NCBI GenBank assembly: GCA_026119855.1
Contig: JAOWBW010000025.1
Location: 1,798,001-1,862,000, forward strand
DNA from: Campanula takesimana
Taxonomy: Eukaryota; Streptophyta; Magnoliopsida; Asterales; Campanulaceae
Length of the DNA stretch: 64,000 nucleotides
Direction of reading: 5' to 3'
The notes beneath the pieces were generated by a model. The model worked only from the letters and a program-made list of their open reading frames with translations. It did no database searches and was not told the origin of the DNA. A program made the position numbers and the translations under genes. Positions 19,624 through 31,227 of the stretch are shown piece after piece. How positions within the stretch are numbered: the stretch's first letter is position 1; each line of letters opens with the position of its first letter.

Positions 19624-21962
19624 TGACACGCCCCCAGGTCCCGGGATCCCCTAATAGAACCTCGAACCTGGATGCGCGTGACTAACAAGAATCAAGAAAC
19701 TAACAAGAAACTGAATGACAACTGCCTATCAAACTGACATGATATATATACTCTAGAGTAAGGAGCTAAGATAGCTCACACCACGAGTTCTAGACAAGAA
19801 AATTTAAACCAAACATGATTATACACAGCGGAAACATGCCTAGCACATATGCTGGCATTACAAGATGTCTAGAGATAACAAGTACTATACAAGACTGTCT
19901 ACCCCAAAATATGGAGTTACATAACCCATAATACATCATCCTCACCAAAATGTAAAAGGAACACGATCCCCAAAAGAATAACCACCTGCGTAGTAAGCTC
20001 CCAGCTATGTCGAGCCTCACTGCGCACTATCAATAGCCTTCCTTTGATCCAAGGAAAACAAATAAACAAGGAACGGGGTGAGATAAATCTCAGTAAGCTT
20101 TTAGATGCAACTACATGACATATTATCATGCAATTCAAGTAGATACTCAAGTAATCATGTATCAAGTATCATCAAGTAACAAGTATATGAGAGGCTAAGC
20201 CACTCATCAAGTAGCATATAAGGCTAAGCTAGCACGTTATAAAGGATATTGATTCCTTCCTTATTCCTCCCAAGAATACCATTGTTGTCGTAGCTTGTAT
20301 TACTTTGACAATCACGATCAATATCAAGAAACTGCTTATACAGTATATATAAGAAGACCCGGTAACCAGTGTCATTCCCAAGATCAAGATTCACGAGGTG
20401 TTCACGAGTTTAGCATTCACTTATATCAGGAGTATTGCTCTAATAAAGGAAGTTATGCCCTTACTATGGCCTGTAGTAAGGGGTCAAGCGCAGATACATA
20501 GATCCCCAATTATCACTTTGGCCCCAGCCTCATGATAAGTGTGAACCTATACACCTCCGAACAAGCAAGGACTAGCTGGACTCACACAAGAATGCAAGGT
20601 TTGCACATACACATCAAGAACATATTTCATACACGTTAGTGCTTGTTCTTAGCCATTTCTAGTTCATTATCATACACATGTATTCCTGTCAAGTCATGTA
20701 CAAGATTTTATTGTCTTATACTTCAAGTTATAATTTAAATCTTTGGACATTCAAGCATGTATAAGAGTTATACATTTTACTCTTACAAGTTCTTAATCCT
20801 ATTCTTAGGATGTTCAAGCTCAAGACATTGTTCTAATGCTCCAAAGGTGCACAAACATTGGTTTCAAGACAAGCATAACACATTAGTGCTTATTCATAGC
20901 ACTTTCAAGACATAAAGAAGAGTTGTTACTCATATACTTAAGTTCTCATTTGAGTTCTATAAGTGTTCATGTTCAAGACTAAGTTCTAATGCCCCACAAG
21001 GTGCACAAACATTGCTAGTACATCTTATACTAAGGCTATATACCTTAACTAGGGTTACTTCCAACTTGTACAAACCTTAAACAACACTTTTATTTTTCAG
21101 GGTAAGTGGGCGGGCGCCCACTAGGGACTGGGCAGTCGCCCACTCGGCAGATTTATAAGGGGAACCTTTCAGTAGTTTTGGGCGGTCGCCTGACCCAAAC
21201 ATGGGCGGTCGTCCAAGGCTTTTTCCAGCAAATTGCAAATTTCTTCCCAGGCTACAAATTCTCCGTCCCAAGCGTAGGAGTAACTTTTTATTAACATTCT
21301 AACATTTAAGGAATGCCCAAGAGTGCACTAACAAGTTCAAAACATTATTTCAAGTTTACTCTTTTCTTTTCTACACAGAGGGTTATACTCCCTTTGTCCC
21401 AAAATTACAAGTATCACAAAAATTGCCCCAAACACGAAATTGACAAGCACAAGTATCGAGAATAACATATATGCATGTTATTACAAGCAAGGGGGAGCTA
21501 ATAACTTACCTACTCCGGAATCAAGGTTACCCAAACAAAATTCTGTTCGGCCGGAAACGCTCTATTCAACGCCACGAATATTTATACGGGATCAGAATCA
21601 AGAACAGATGGATAATTAAACTCGAGGAGTCGAGAATAGGGTAAACCCAAAACCTAGCTTTTAAGAACCAGAGAAAGAACGTAAATGATTTGGGGAAGAA
21701 TGCTTCTGGGAAGCAAACCAAACAAGATATACTTGCAAGTTTCAAAGAATGACACTTAGGCCCCTAAAGTTTCACTTTTAACAAATAGGCCCCTAAAGTC
21801 ATATTTTCACAAATGACCCAAAAGTCAAAACTAGACATTTAACCACCTTAATATTCTAAAGTAGTTAAGAATTTAACCCAAGTAAAACTAGCACATAATA
21901 TACAAGTTCAAGAATTTAACAAGCAAGTCAAATATTTAACAAGAATAATGATGGACGTTACA
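19624..21962 (-). repeat. 3' LTR of element C (2339 bp)
   Basis: The minus strand starts TGTAACGTCCATC and ends GGGCGTGTCA. Compared with the 5' LTR it lacks 119 bp, the segment between two atgcaa repeats at 27491 and 27610 of the 5' copy. It carries four TGGGCGGTCGCC-type palindromes (21107-21212). A TATA-like tatatag lies about 60 bp downstream of them in element sense (about 21036-21042). Confidence 0.92.
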
Positions 21963-21977
21963 TCCTCCCCACCTTAA
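21963..21977 (-). promoter_or_regulatory. Polypurine tract of element C
   Basis: The minus strand reads taaggtggggagga directly before the LTR start TGTAACG. It corresponds to the aagggggagtga tract of A and B. Confidence 0.85.
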
Positions 21978-21997
21978 AGAAAATTCGCCAACGAATT

Positions 21998-24900
21998 TTA
22001 CTTACCAAGATTTTCAAATAGGCTCGGGTATTTATCTCGCATCTCTTTCTCGGTTTCCCAAGTAGCCTCTTCGATTTCATGATTTCTCCAAAGGACTTTC
22101 ACAATAGGAATCCTTTTGGTGCGCAAGACTTGCTCTTTCCGGTCAAGAATTTCAACAGGTTGTTCCTCATAAGACAAATCATGCTGAAATGGAATAGCCT
22201 CATACACAAGAACATGTGACTCATCCGCCATATACTTGCAAAGCATGGACATGTGAAACACATCATGAATACCAGATAAGGATGGTGGCAATGCCACTCT
22301 ATAAGCCAATTTCCCAATTCTTTCAAGAATTTCAAATGGCCCGATATAACGAGGAGTCAATTTTCCTTTCTTCCCAAATCTCTTTATAACTCTACGAGGA
22401 GAGACTTTCAAAAATACAAAATCACCTACCTGGAATTCAAGATCCCTTCTTCGATGATCTGCATAACTCTTTTGTCTACTCTGAGCTGTGCGCAATCTAT
22501 CTCGAATGAGTTTCACACTCTCAACTGATTGTTGAACCATTTCAGGTCCCAAGAGTCTAGCTTCTCCCACTTCATCCCAGCATATAGGAGATCGACATTT
22601 CCTGCCATAAAGAGCTTCATATGGAGCCATTTCAATGCTAGACTGATAGCTGTTGTTATAAGCAAACTCAGCCAAAGGAAGATGAGTATCCCAACTGCCT
22701 TTAAAATCAACAACACAAGCACGTAACATATCCTCGAGAATTTGTATAAGTCTCTCATATTGCCCATCAGATTAGGGATGAAAAGCTGTACTGAAATTCA
22801 ATTTAGTACCCATGGCACCCTGAAGAGCCTGCCAGAATCAAGAAGTAAAATGAGGATCTCTGTCAGATATAATACTCACAGGAACTCCATGCAGTCGAAC
22901 TATCTCCTGAACATACAGTGAAACTAACTGAGACAATGAATATCCCATGGAAACAGACAAGAAGTGAGCTGACTTGGTCAGTCTATCTACTATAACCCAA
23001 ACAGCATCATGGCCTCGTCTGGTACGTGGCAAACCAGTCACAAAATACATCGTGATATGCTCCCATTTCCACTTTGGAATTTCTAATGGTTGCAACAAAC
23101 CTGCTGGACATTGATGTTCCACTTTTACTTGTTGACAAGTCAAACATTTGGACACATATTCTGCAATTTCTCTTTTCATGTTGTTCCACCAGAAATGTTT
23201 CTTCAAGTCTAGGTACATTTTTGTGCTTCCAGGATGAATAGTATACTTGGCTTTGTGAGCCTCTTCAAGAATTCTCTTTTTAATCTCAAGATCAACTGGA
23301 ATACAAACTCTGCCTCGAAAGGTAAGAATTCCATCACTGTTGAAAGAAAAATCTGGTTGCTTTCCTTCATTCATTCCACTAATGATTTTCTGCAATTCAG
23401 AATCAGTTACCTGAGCTTCTTTAATTTGTTGGAGTAAATATGAAGTAGCCTTTATATTAGCAAGAATAATTCCATGTCTCGATTCACAAGGACTCCAATC
23501 ACATAAATCCTCTAACAATTTCCACTCACGAATCATCAGGCAAGAAACATAAGTTTTTCTGCTCAGTGCATCAGCCACAACATTTGCCTTTCCTGGATGA
23601 TAAAGGATAGTACAATCATGATCCTTCAATTTCTCCATCCATCTACGATGTCTCATGTTAAGCTCTTTTTGAGAAAATAAATACTTCAAGCTCTTATGAT
23701 CTGTGAAGACTTCAAATTTGGTTCCATACAAGTAATGCCTCCATTTATGCAAAGCAAAAATAATCGCAGCCAACTCTAAATCATGAGTAGGTTAGTTCTT
23801 TTCATAAGGAGATAATTTTCGAGAAGCATAAGCTATTACCTTGTCATCTTGCATTAAAACACAACCCAATCCTTCTTTAGAAGCATCGGTATAAACCATG
23901 AAATTCTCAAAACCACTAGGCAAAGCCAAGACTAGAGCTGTCGTTAAGCGCCTTTTCAATTCTTGAAAACTTGCTTCACACTTGTCATTCCACTCAAAAG
24001 AAATAGCTTTCTGAGTCAGATTAGTCAATAGAGTAGCAATCTTGGAGAATCCCTCAATGAATCTCCGATAATAACTAGCCAAACCCAAGAAACTACGGAT
24101 CTCTGTCACTGTAGTGGCCTCTTCCAGTTTACAACTGCTTCAACTTTGGAAGGATCTACTGCAATACCAGTAGTAGACACAACATGTCCCAAGAATGAAA
24201 CCTCTTCTAACCAGAAAGCATATTTGCTGAATTTTGCAAATAATTGTTTCTCATGAAGAACTTGCAATACCACTCTGAGATATTGTTCATGCTCAGCCCG
24301 TGATTTAGAATACACAAGAATATCATCAATGAATACCACCACGAAACAATCAAGATATGGTTTAAAGATACGGTTCATCAAATCTATAAATACAGCTGGA
24401 GCATTTGTCAAACCGAATGGTATAACAATAAACTCATAATGCCCATACCTGGTACGGAAAGCTGTCTTTGGTATATCCTCAGATCTGATTTTCAACTGAT
24501 GATAACCACTTCTCAAGTCAAGCTTCGAGTACACTACTGAACCCTGAAGTTGATCAAACAAGTCATCAATATGAGGTAACGGATATTTGTTCTTAATAGT
24601 TACCTGATTAAGATCTCTGTAATCAATACACAATCGCAGAGTCCCATCTTTCTTTCTGACAAATAACACTAGTGCACCCCACGGTGATATACTAGGACTG
24701 ATGAAGTTCCTTTCAAGCAATTCCTCAAGCTATGTTTTTAATTCTCTCAACTCAGCTGGAGCCATTCTGGTGCTGTACCTGGTAATAACTCAATACAGAA
24801 CTCATGCTCTCGATCAGGTGGCATGCTATATTCAGAAGAGAATACATCTGAAAATTCAGACACAACAGGAATATCTTCCATCTTGGGAACATATAAACTC

Positions 24901-26386
24901 TTGTCAAGCACACATGCGAGATACCCGTCACAACCACGAGATAAAAGTTTTCTAGCTTTTAAAGCAGAAATAACACGTATAGCACATATAGGCCTATCAC
25001 CTTCAAAGGTAAAATCAGGCAAACCAGGTATAGAAAAAGTTACTACTTTTCTATGACAATCAACAGATGAATGATGCACATAAAGCCAATCCATGCCAAA
25101 AATCACGTCAAAGTCCCTTATAGGTAATACGACTAGGTCAGCAAGAAGAGCATGATCACCCACAAGAACCTCACATTTCTTATAGACCTCAGAAGCAAAC
25201 ATGCAATCTCCCATAGGGGAAGATACTTCTAGCACATAAGGCATAGAATCAAGAAGAACATGCAAATGCGACACAAAATGAGATGCCACATAAGAATAAG
25301 ATGAGCCTGGATCTATCAAGACTCACGCTCTCGTACTAGAAAGTAATATAGTACCTCCTATGACCGCAGAAGACTCAGCTACACCCTGCTGATCTAGAGC
25401 AAACACTCTACCATGAACTTTAGGTCGACCCCTACTATCTCTCTTAGTACCTGAAGCCTGTTGACTCGTACCCCCAACTTGACTTCCCTTGCCTTTAAGA
25501 CAATTCTTGATAAAGTGCCCAGTTTCACCACAAGATAAACATTTTCCTTGCTTTAGCCAACACTTGTCTTCAGAATGGCCTTCTTTCAAGCAATAACCAC
25601 ACACTTTCCTAGGACCTTGGACTGTTGTCTTAGAACCAGTTGATACACTACCTTTACTTTCAGATGGTTGTCGGAATCGACGATCTTGGCGGCTAGATTT
25701 ACCACCCTTCGAACCAGATCCCTGTGCTTTCTCTGAAACATGACCTGTCATGATTGTTCCCAACTTTACCTTATGTTCTTCAATGTCATTCTCAATCCCA
25801 TAAGCCCTCTCCACTGCTTGTTGATAACTAGTAAGCTGTAGAGAAAGAAGTTGCTTCCTGTACTCGGTCTTCAATCCCTTCACAAACCTCTGTGCCTTCT
25901 TTGCTTCATTTGGAACTAAGTGATCACAATACCTAGCCAATTCTGTGAACTTGGTTGAGTATTGCCCCACTGTCAAGCTTCCCTGCTCCAGATTAAGAAA
26001 TTCCATCTCTTTCTGTCTTGGACCACTGCTGGAATAAACTGTGACTTAAATGCTTTAAGAAAATTCTGCCAAGTCTGTGGTACCCCTTCCAGTTCCCAGC
26101 TTTTATTCAGAACTTGCCACCAATGTTCAGCAGCTTTCTCAAGTTTAAAGGTTGCAAATGTTACCTTATCACCTCCTGCACATCTCAAGGCTGTAAAGAT
26201 CTTTTCTATACTTTTAATCAACTCTTCTGCCTTATTAGCATCAAATTCCCCATCAAAGCTACGAGGTTTCAACTTCAAGAACATTGTAAGTCGATTAGGA
26301 TAATCCCAGTCTATATTATCAACCATCTCTTCTTGAGGAGTTACAGATGTCAGCTGATTACTACCACTAGTACCTTCAGAACTCAT
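21998..26386 (-). pseudogene. gag-pol: Broken gag-pol of element C
   Basis: The domain order is as in A. Gag begins at Met 26386; two CCHC knuckles lie near 25510-25620 (CGYCLKEGHSEDKCW, CLSCGETGHFIKNC). The protease has IDPGSSYSY, RT has FIDD near 24325, then RNase H, the integrase HHCC finger, GPF and a terminal chromodomain (VLWRNHEIEEATWE). Lesions by position: frameshift near 26000; frameshift near 25320; small deletion after LLPGTAP near 24765; frameshift near 24110; stop (Tyr to TAA) near 23790; stop (Arg CGA to TGA) near 22838; stop (Gln to TAA) near 22770. The first integrase catalytic Asp is also Tyr (codon 23045-23047). Several lesions are C-to-T type, consistent with decay under cytosine methylation. 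It cannot make active enzymes. Confidence 0.92.
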
Positions 26387-26508
26387 TGTACCTGTAGGTA
26401 AACACTCGGCGTTAATAACACCCCAAGACTAACCCATACCTAGGCCATAGACCCTATCCAGACTTAGAGAAAACCAAGGTAGCTAAACAGGTTAGCTAAA
26501 CCGGGGTA

Positions 26509-26520
26509 GCTCTGATACCA
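26509..26520 (-). promoter_or_regulatory. Primer binding site of element C (initiator tRNA-Met)
   Basis: The minus strand reads TGGTATCAGAGC two bases after the LTR end (26523). Confidence 0.92.
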
Positions 26521-26522
26521 AC

Positions 26523-28548
26523 TGACACGCCCCCAGGTCTCGGGATCCCCTAATAGAACCTCGAACCTGGATGCGCGTGACTAATAAGAATCAAGAAACT
26601 AACAAGAAACTGGATGACAACTGCTTATCAAACTGACATGATATATATACTCTAGAGTAAGGAGCTAAGATAGCTCACACCATGAGTAGTAGACAAGAAA
26701 ATTTAAACCAATCATGATTATACACAGTGGAAACATGCCTAGCACCTATGCTGGCATTACAAGATGTCTAGAGATAACAAGTACTATACAAGACTGTCTA
26801 CCCCAAAATAAGGAGTTACATAACCCATAATACATCGTCCTCACCAAAATGTAAAAGGACCACGATCCCCAAAAGAATAACCACCTGCATAGTAAGCTCC
26901 CAACTATGTCGAGCCTCACTACGCACTATCACTAGCCTTCCTTTGATCTAAGGAAAACAAATAAACAAGGAACGGGGTGAGATAAATCTCAGTAAGCTAT
27001 TAGATGCAACTACATGATATATTATCATTCAATTCAAGTAGATACTCAAGTAATCATGTATCAAGTATCATCAAGTAACAACTATATGAGAGGCTAAGCC
27101 ACTCATCAAGTAGCACATAAGGCTAAGCTAGCACGTTATAAAGGATATTGCTTCCTTCCTTATTCCTCCCAAGAATACCATTGTTGTCGTAGCTTGTATT
27201 ACTTTGACAATCACGATCAATATCAAGAAACTGCTTATACAGTATATATAAGAAGACCCGGTAACCAGTGTCATTCCCAAGATCAAGATTCACGAGGTGT
27301 TCACGAGTTTAGCATTCACTTATATCAGGCGTATTGCTCTAATAAAGGAAGCTATGCCCTTACTATGGCCTGTAGTAAGGGGTCAAGCGCAGATACATAG
27401 ATGCCCGATTATTACTTTGGCCCCAGCCTCATGATAAGCGTGAACCTATATACCTCCGAACAAGCAAGGACCAGCTGGACTCACACAAGAATGCAAAAGT
27501 AGATATTTACTTGAACTACGGGAGTAGAACAAATCCAAAAGTAGTGGACTAGCTCATCAAGAAACATGCTTCAAGTAATCAAGAAGTCACATTATTATCA
27601 AGTAGCTATATGCAAGGTTTGCACATACACATCAAGAACATATTTCATACACATTAGTGCTTGTTCTTAGCACTTTCTAGTTCATTATCATACACATGTA
27701 TTGGTGTCAAGTCATGTACAAGATTTTATTGTCTTATACTTCAAGTTATAAATCAAATCTTTGGACATTCAAGCATGTATAAGAGTTATACATTTTACTC
27801 TTACAAGTTCTTAATCCTATTCTTAGGATGTTCAAGCTTAAGACATTGTTCTAATGCTCCTAAGGTGCACAAACATTGGTTTCAAAACAAGCATAACACA
27901 TTAGTGCTTATTCGTAGCACTTTCAAGACATAAAGAAGAGTTGTTACTCTTATACTTAAGTTCTCATTTGAGTTCTATAAGTGTTCATGTTCAAGACTAA
28001 GTTCTAATGCCCCACAAGGTGCACAAACATTGCTAGTACATCTTATACTAAGGCTATATACCTTATCTAGGGTTACTTCCAACTTGTACAAACCTTAAAC
28101 AACACTTTTATTTTTCAGGGTAAGTGGGCGGGCGCCCACTAAGGACTGGGCGGTCGCCCACTCGGCAGATTTATAAGGGGAACCTTTCAGTAGTTTTGGG
28201 CGGTCGCCTGACCCAAACATGGGCGGTCGTCCAAGGCTTTTTTCAGCAAATTGCAAATTTCTTCCCAGGCTACAAATTCTCCATCCCAAGCGTAAGAGTA
28301 ACTTTTTACTAACATTCTATCATTTAAGGAATGCCCAAGAGTGCACTAACAAGTTCAAAACATTATTTCAAGTTTACTCTTTTCTTTTCTACACAGAGGG
28401 TTATACTCCCTTTGTCCCAAAATTACAAGTATCACAAAAATTGCCCCAAACACGAAATTGACAAGCACAAGTATCGAGAATAATATATATGCATGTTATT
28501 ACAAGCAAGGGGGAGCAAATAACTTACCTACTCCGGAATCAAGGTTAC
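26523..28548 (-). repeat. 5' LTR of element C, incomplete (2026 bp visible)
   Basis: It matches 19624-21530 of the 3' LTR and stops at ggttac, where the LTR of G begins with TGTAGATACC. Its GC-rich palindromes are at 28127-28230. The last five bases gttac (28544-28548) are the predicted target duplication of G. Confidence 0.9.
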
Positions 28549-29802
28549 TGTAGATACCCCGGGAAACCACAACTTGGCTAGAGCAGTGAATTATCCTAGG
28601 ATGTCTAACTTGTTTTAGATTGTTTAGAGTCGCCACCTATGTTTTTAAAGGAACATAAGAAAAACCTAGAAATAGCCTAATTTATGTACAAAACCAGAGA
28701 TTCAGGAGAGAAGGGTTCGGGGGTTAGGTGACGGAGTGGGAAGTACTTAAACACCCACTCCGCCCCGCTTATGCGGGTCATGCTACTATTGGTGTTCTAA
28801 TGCTAAATGTCCTTCAATTTATTAATAGTGCTAACAATTATAATGTAAAGAAAAAGGGGAAGAAAAGAGAATTGTTTTATTTATAAATTTATGCTAAACA
28901 ATTACATTAAGAAATGTATAGGAAATTAAAGTAGAGATTAAAATGTAGGGAGATAACATTAACCAACTTTAATGTAGTAAAGTGGTCATTTGGTCATGTC
29001 CCAATTGATGGGGATTGCATACTAGTAAGACTAGAATAAAAGAGAAGAAGAATAAAGTACCTTTAGAAAAGAGGACCTTAGACTTTGACTTGAAGATGGT
29101 GTTGTTTGTAGAGAAATGGTTGTGCAACACTTTGTGTACTGTTTGTTTGTAGGGAAAATGTGTTGAGAGAACTTGTGTATAGTTCTTGTAGGGAAGATGA
29201 AGTTGGTCCAAAGAGTGTAAAAAGAGTCCAAAAAGAGTCCCTTTCTAAGGTAGAAGATGATGGTTTTTATAGGTAAAAAAGAGAGGGAAAGGTTGGAGGG
29301 AAATTGGTCAATCCATGTGAGATGGAATTGACCAATAGAAAATAAGATAAATAAAATAATAAATGAAAGAAATAAAAGAAAATCAAATAAAATAAAAATG
29401 AATTATTTTGTTTTAAAGAGATGGCTAGAATAATGGGATTGGAGGTTATAAAACTAGGGGGGATGAATGTGGATGAGAAAAGAAGTCTTTTGTGATCAAT
29501 AAAGAGATGTTGCAAATAAGAAAAGGGAGGGAAATAAGGTGCAATCCGTTACTGCCAAAATGGGAAGCGCGCGAGTCCCGCTTTTGGGGTGAGACGCGCG
29601 CGCAGCCCGTTAACAGTTCCGGAAGCGCCCGCGGCAGAAAAGGACAGAATGACCCTAAAAGTTAACTCTGTTATGCAGTTTAGTCCAAAACTAACGGAAT
29701 CAGTTAGGAACTTAACCGAAGTAACAGAAATAAACAAAAATGAGTTAAATAAAAATACTTTGTATGCAATCGAGGTGAGAGGTCCAAGGCGGGGTGTCTA
29801 CA
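28549..29802 (-). repeat. 3' LTR of element G (1254 bp)
   Basis: The minus strand starts TGTAGACACCCCGCC and ends GGGGTATCTACA. It has a TATA box (29271-29265) and a CpG-rich block with CGCGCGC motifs (about 29568-29635) about 300-360 bp upstream of it. Its 3' end carries the Tat block with acctaacccccgaaccc. Confidence 0.92.
29265..29271 (-). promoter_or_regulatory. TATA box in the LTR of G
   Basis: The minus strand reads acctataaaaaccatc, identical in context to the TATA box of H at 31744-31750. Confidence 0.65.
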
Positions 29803-29812
29803 GAGCCCCTCG
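29803..29812 (-). promoter_or_regulatory. Polypurine tract of element G
   Basis: The minus strand reads cgaggggctc just before TGTAGACACC. It is the same tract as in element I. Confidence 0.8.
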
Positions 29813-30002
29813 GTGACGTGGATTGCAAAGAAAAACGCGTCGACGAAAGTAAAAACACCCGCCGAGGACATCGACAAAGAAAAAGAAAGAAAAGAAAGCA
29901 AAGACTCGATGAAAGCAGTAATTTGAAATCGCTAGAGGTAGGGGTGCGCTCCCTGTGTGAGCGTCTTTTGTTGGTAGAGGGGGTGGCATGATCCGTTGGT
30001 AA

Positions 30003-30365
30003 ACCTGCCGGCTGAATCTGTTGAGTGAGGCCGTTAGTGAACCCTTGAATGAGGCCGTTAGTGAACCTTTGAATGAGGCTGTTAGTAAACCTTTGAGGAG
30101 GCCGTTAGTGAACCTTTGAGGAGGCCGTTAGTGAACCCTTGAAGGAGGCCGTTGGTGAACCCTTGTTGAGGAGGCCGTTAGTGAAATCCGTTGATGAGGC
30201 CGTTAGTGAACCTTTGAGGAGGCCGTTAGTGAACCTTCGTTGATGAATCCGTTAGTGAAATCCGTTGATGAGGCCGTTAGTGAACCTTCGAGGCCGTTAG
30301 TGAACCTTTGTTGACGAATCCGTTAGTGAAATCCGTTGATGAGGCCGTTAGTGAACCTTTGACGA
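30003..30365 (-). repeat. Minisatellite, units of about 19-27 bp around CCGTTAGTGAA
   Basis: About 15 copies of a unit built on gaggccgttagtgaaccttt (plus-strand reading) occur with variant spacing and variants such as aatccgttagtgaaa. It lies in the 3' non-coding region of G. H has an unrelated minisatellite in what should be the same region, so this part of the element is evolving by local repeat turnover. Confidence 0.9.
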
Positions 30366-30853
30366 ATTGCTGCTTTGAAGCCGTGTTCTGTTTGGCGTTG
30401 CAGTTGACTTTTGTGGGGATGCGGGCATGGTTGACTGTGGACCATTTTCTGCTGGGGATGAGGTGCCTCGAGTTGCAGATGCTGTTTGACTTCGCTGTGG
30501 TACCTGTTATGTGCTTTGCAGGTATATGTGCTAGTGCAAGAAGATGCATGAAGTGTGAAATGAAGAGAGAAATTGTGCTCGTAGTGCAATGTGATTTGAA
30601 AGAAGTTTTGCATGAGAGAGAGATTTGCAAGAATGAAGAAATTGCTTTTGTGTGCTGTGTGATTTTGAGGAAAGTATTAATGAATGATGTTCATACCTTC
30701 ACTTACCATGGCCGCTTGGGTGGAGATGGATTTCTGATGTCCGCGGAGGATGCTTTGATGGAGAATGTCCATTCTTTGGATGTTGATGAGAGGACGCTCT
30801 TGATGATGGGTTGGCGAGATGGTACTCTGGATGATGGGTTGGTCGTGCCAAAG

Positions 30854-30898
30854 GCTGCATACGTATCCCTTGAAGGGAATCAGACCAGCGTAGTTCAA
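30854..30898 (-). other. CTACG/CGTAG hairpin motif in element G
   Basis: In element sense it reads gaactacgctggtctgattc, then CCCTT-C-AAGGG as inner stem-loop, then atacgtatgcagcc. The inner stem differs in sequence from the copies in I (TCTC/GAGA) but still pairs. The 3' half of the outer stem is CGTAt here, so one outer pair is lost. Confidence 0.55.
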
Positions 30899-30978
30899 GG
30901 ATGATGGAGAACTCTGGGGAAGAAGCTATGGAGCAAGGCAAAGTAAAGCACATACTTTTGCACATAGAAGGAGAAAAA

Positions 30979-30979
30979 G

Positions 30980-31014
<35 letters not shown>

Positions 31015-31227
31015 TTAGAAAAGAATATGTACACATGCGAGAAAATGATTTTTAGTTCGTGGGTGAACCATTTTAGCCATTGTGTGTTTGTAAAGCCAAC
31101 CCAAGATCAAGTCATGTGCGATCGATGTCCGGATTGCCTTGTTTGTATTCTGTCGTTGTCGTCGTCGTGCCCAACGAAGATTGATGTCTAACCCCGCCGG
31201 TGTGCCCAACGAAGATTGATGTCTAAC
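30979..31227 (-). repeat. Homopolymer tract and 35-bp duplication at the H insertion point in G
   Basis: A T run of about 33 bases (30979-31011; A in element sense) has a counterpart at the same place in H (55148-55176). At 31167 and 31202 a 35-bp segment beginning gtgcccaacgaagattgatg is tandemly repeated, the second copy ending exactly where H begins. The last five bases ctaac (31223-31227) are the predicted target duplication of H. Confidence 0.8.

Larger units (their letters stand above)
19624..28548 (-). mobile_element. Element C: decayed gypsy chromovirus, 5' LTR truncated by G
   Basis: On the minus strand the order is a 5' LTR (28548-26523, incomplete), PBS (26520-26509), broken gag-pol (26386-21998), polypurine tract (21977-21963) and 3' LTR (21962-19624). 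It sits in the internal region of element I; the left flank gatga (19619-19623) is the expected duplication. The 5' LTR stops where element G begins, so its last 432 bp must lie beyond G, outside the window. In the first 420 bp the LTRs differ at about 15 positions by eye, clearly more than in A, B, E or F. That fits its lower level in the nest. Confidence 0.92.
28549..31227 (-). mobile_element. Element G: Tat/Ogre-like retrotransposon, 3' part
   Basis: On the minus strand the order is a 3' internal region (31227-29803), polypurine tract cgaggggctc, and 3' LTR (29802-28549). It inserted into the 5' LTR of C and is itself cut at 31227 by element H. No coding region remains in the visible part. 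The internal region is homologous to the 3' region of H (55000-55360 and 63311 onward), but the LTRs of G and H differ at many sites, so they are separate insertions of related families. The 198-aa frame on the plus strand (30308-30904) is antisense to G and spurious. Confidence 0.85.

Noticed and set aside
30003..30365. CRISPR-like regular repeats
   Set aside because: The units are directly adjacent with variable length and no unique spacers, inside a plant retrotransposon. It is a minisatellite.
30308..30904. 198-aa plus-strand reading frame in G
   Set aside because: It runs antisense through a minisatellite and the conserved hairpin region of a minus-strand Tat element. It shows no domain, and the matching part of H does not keep it open.
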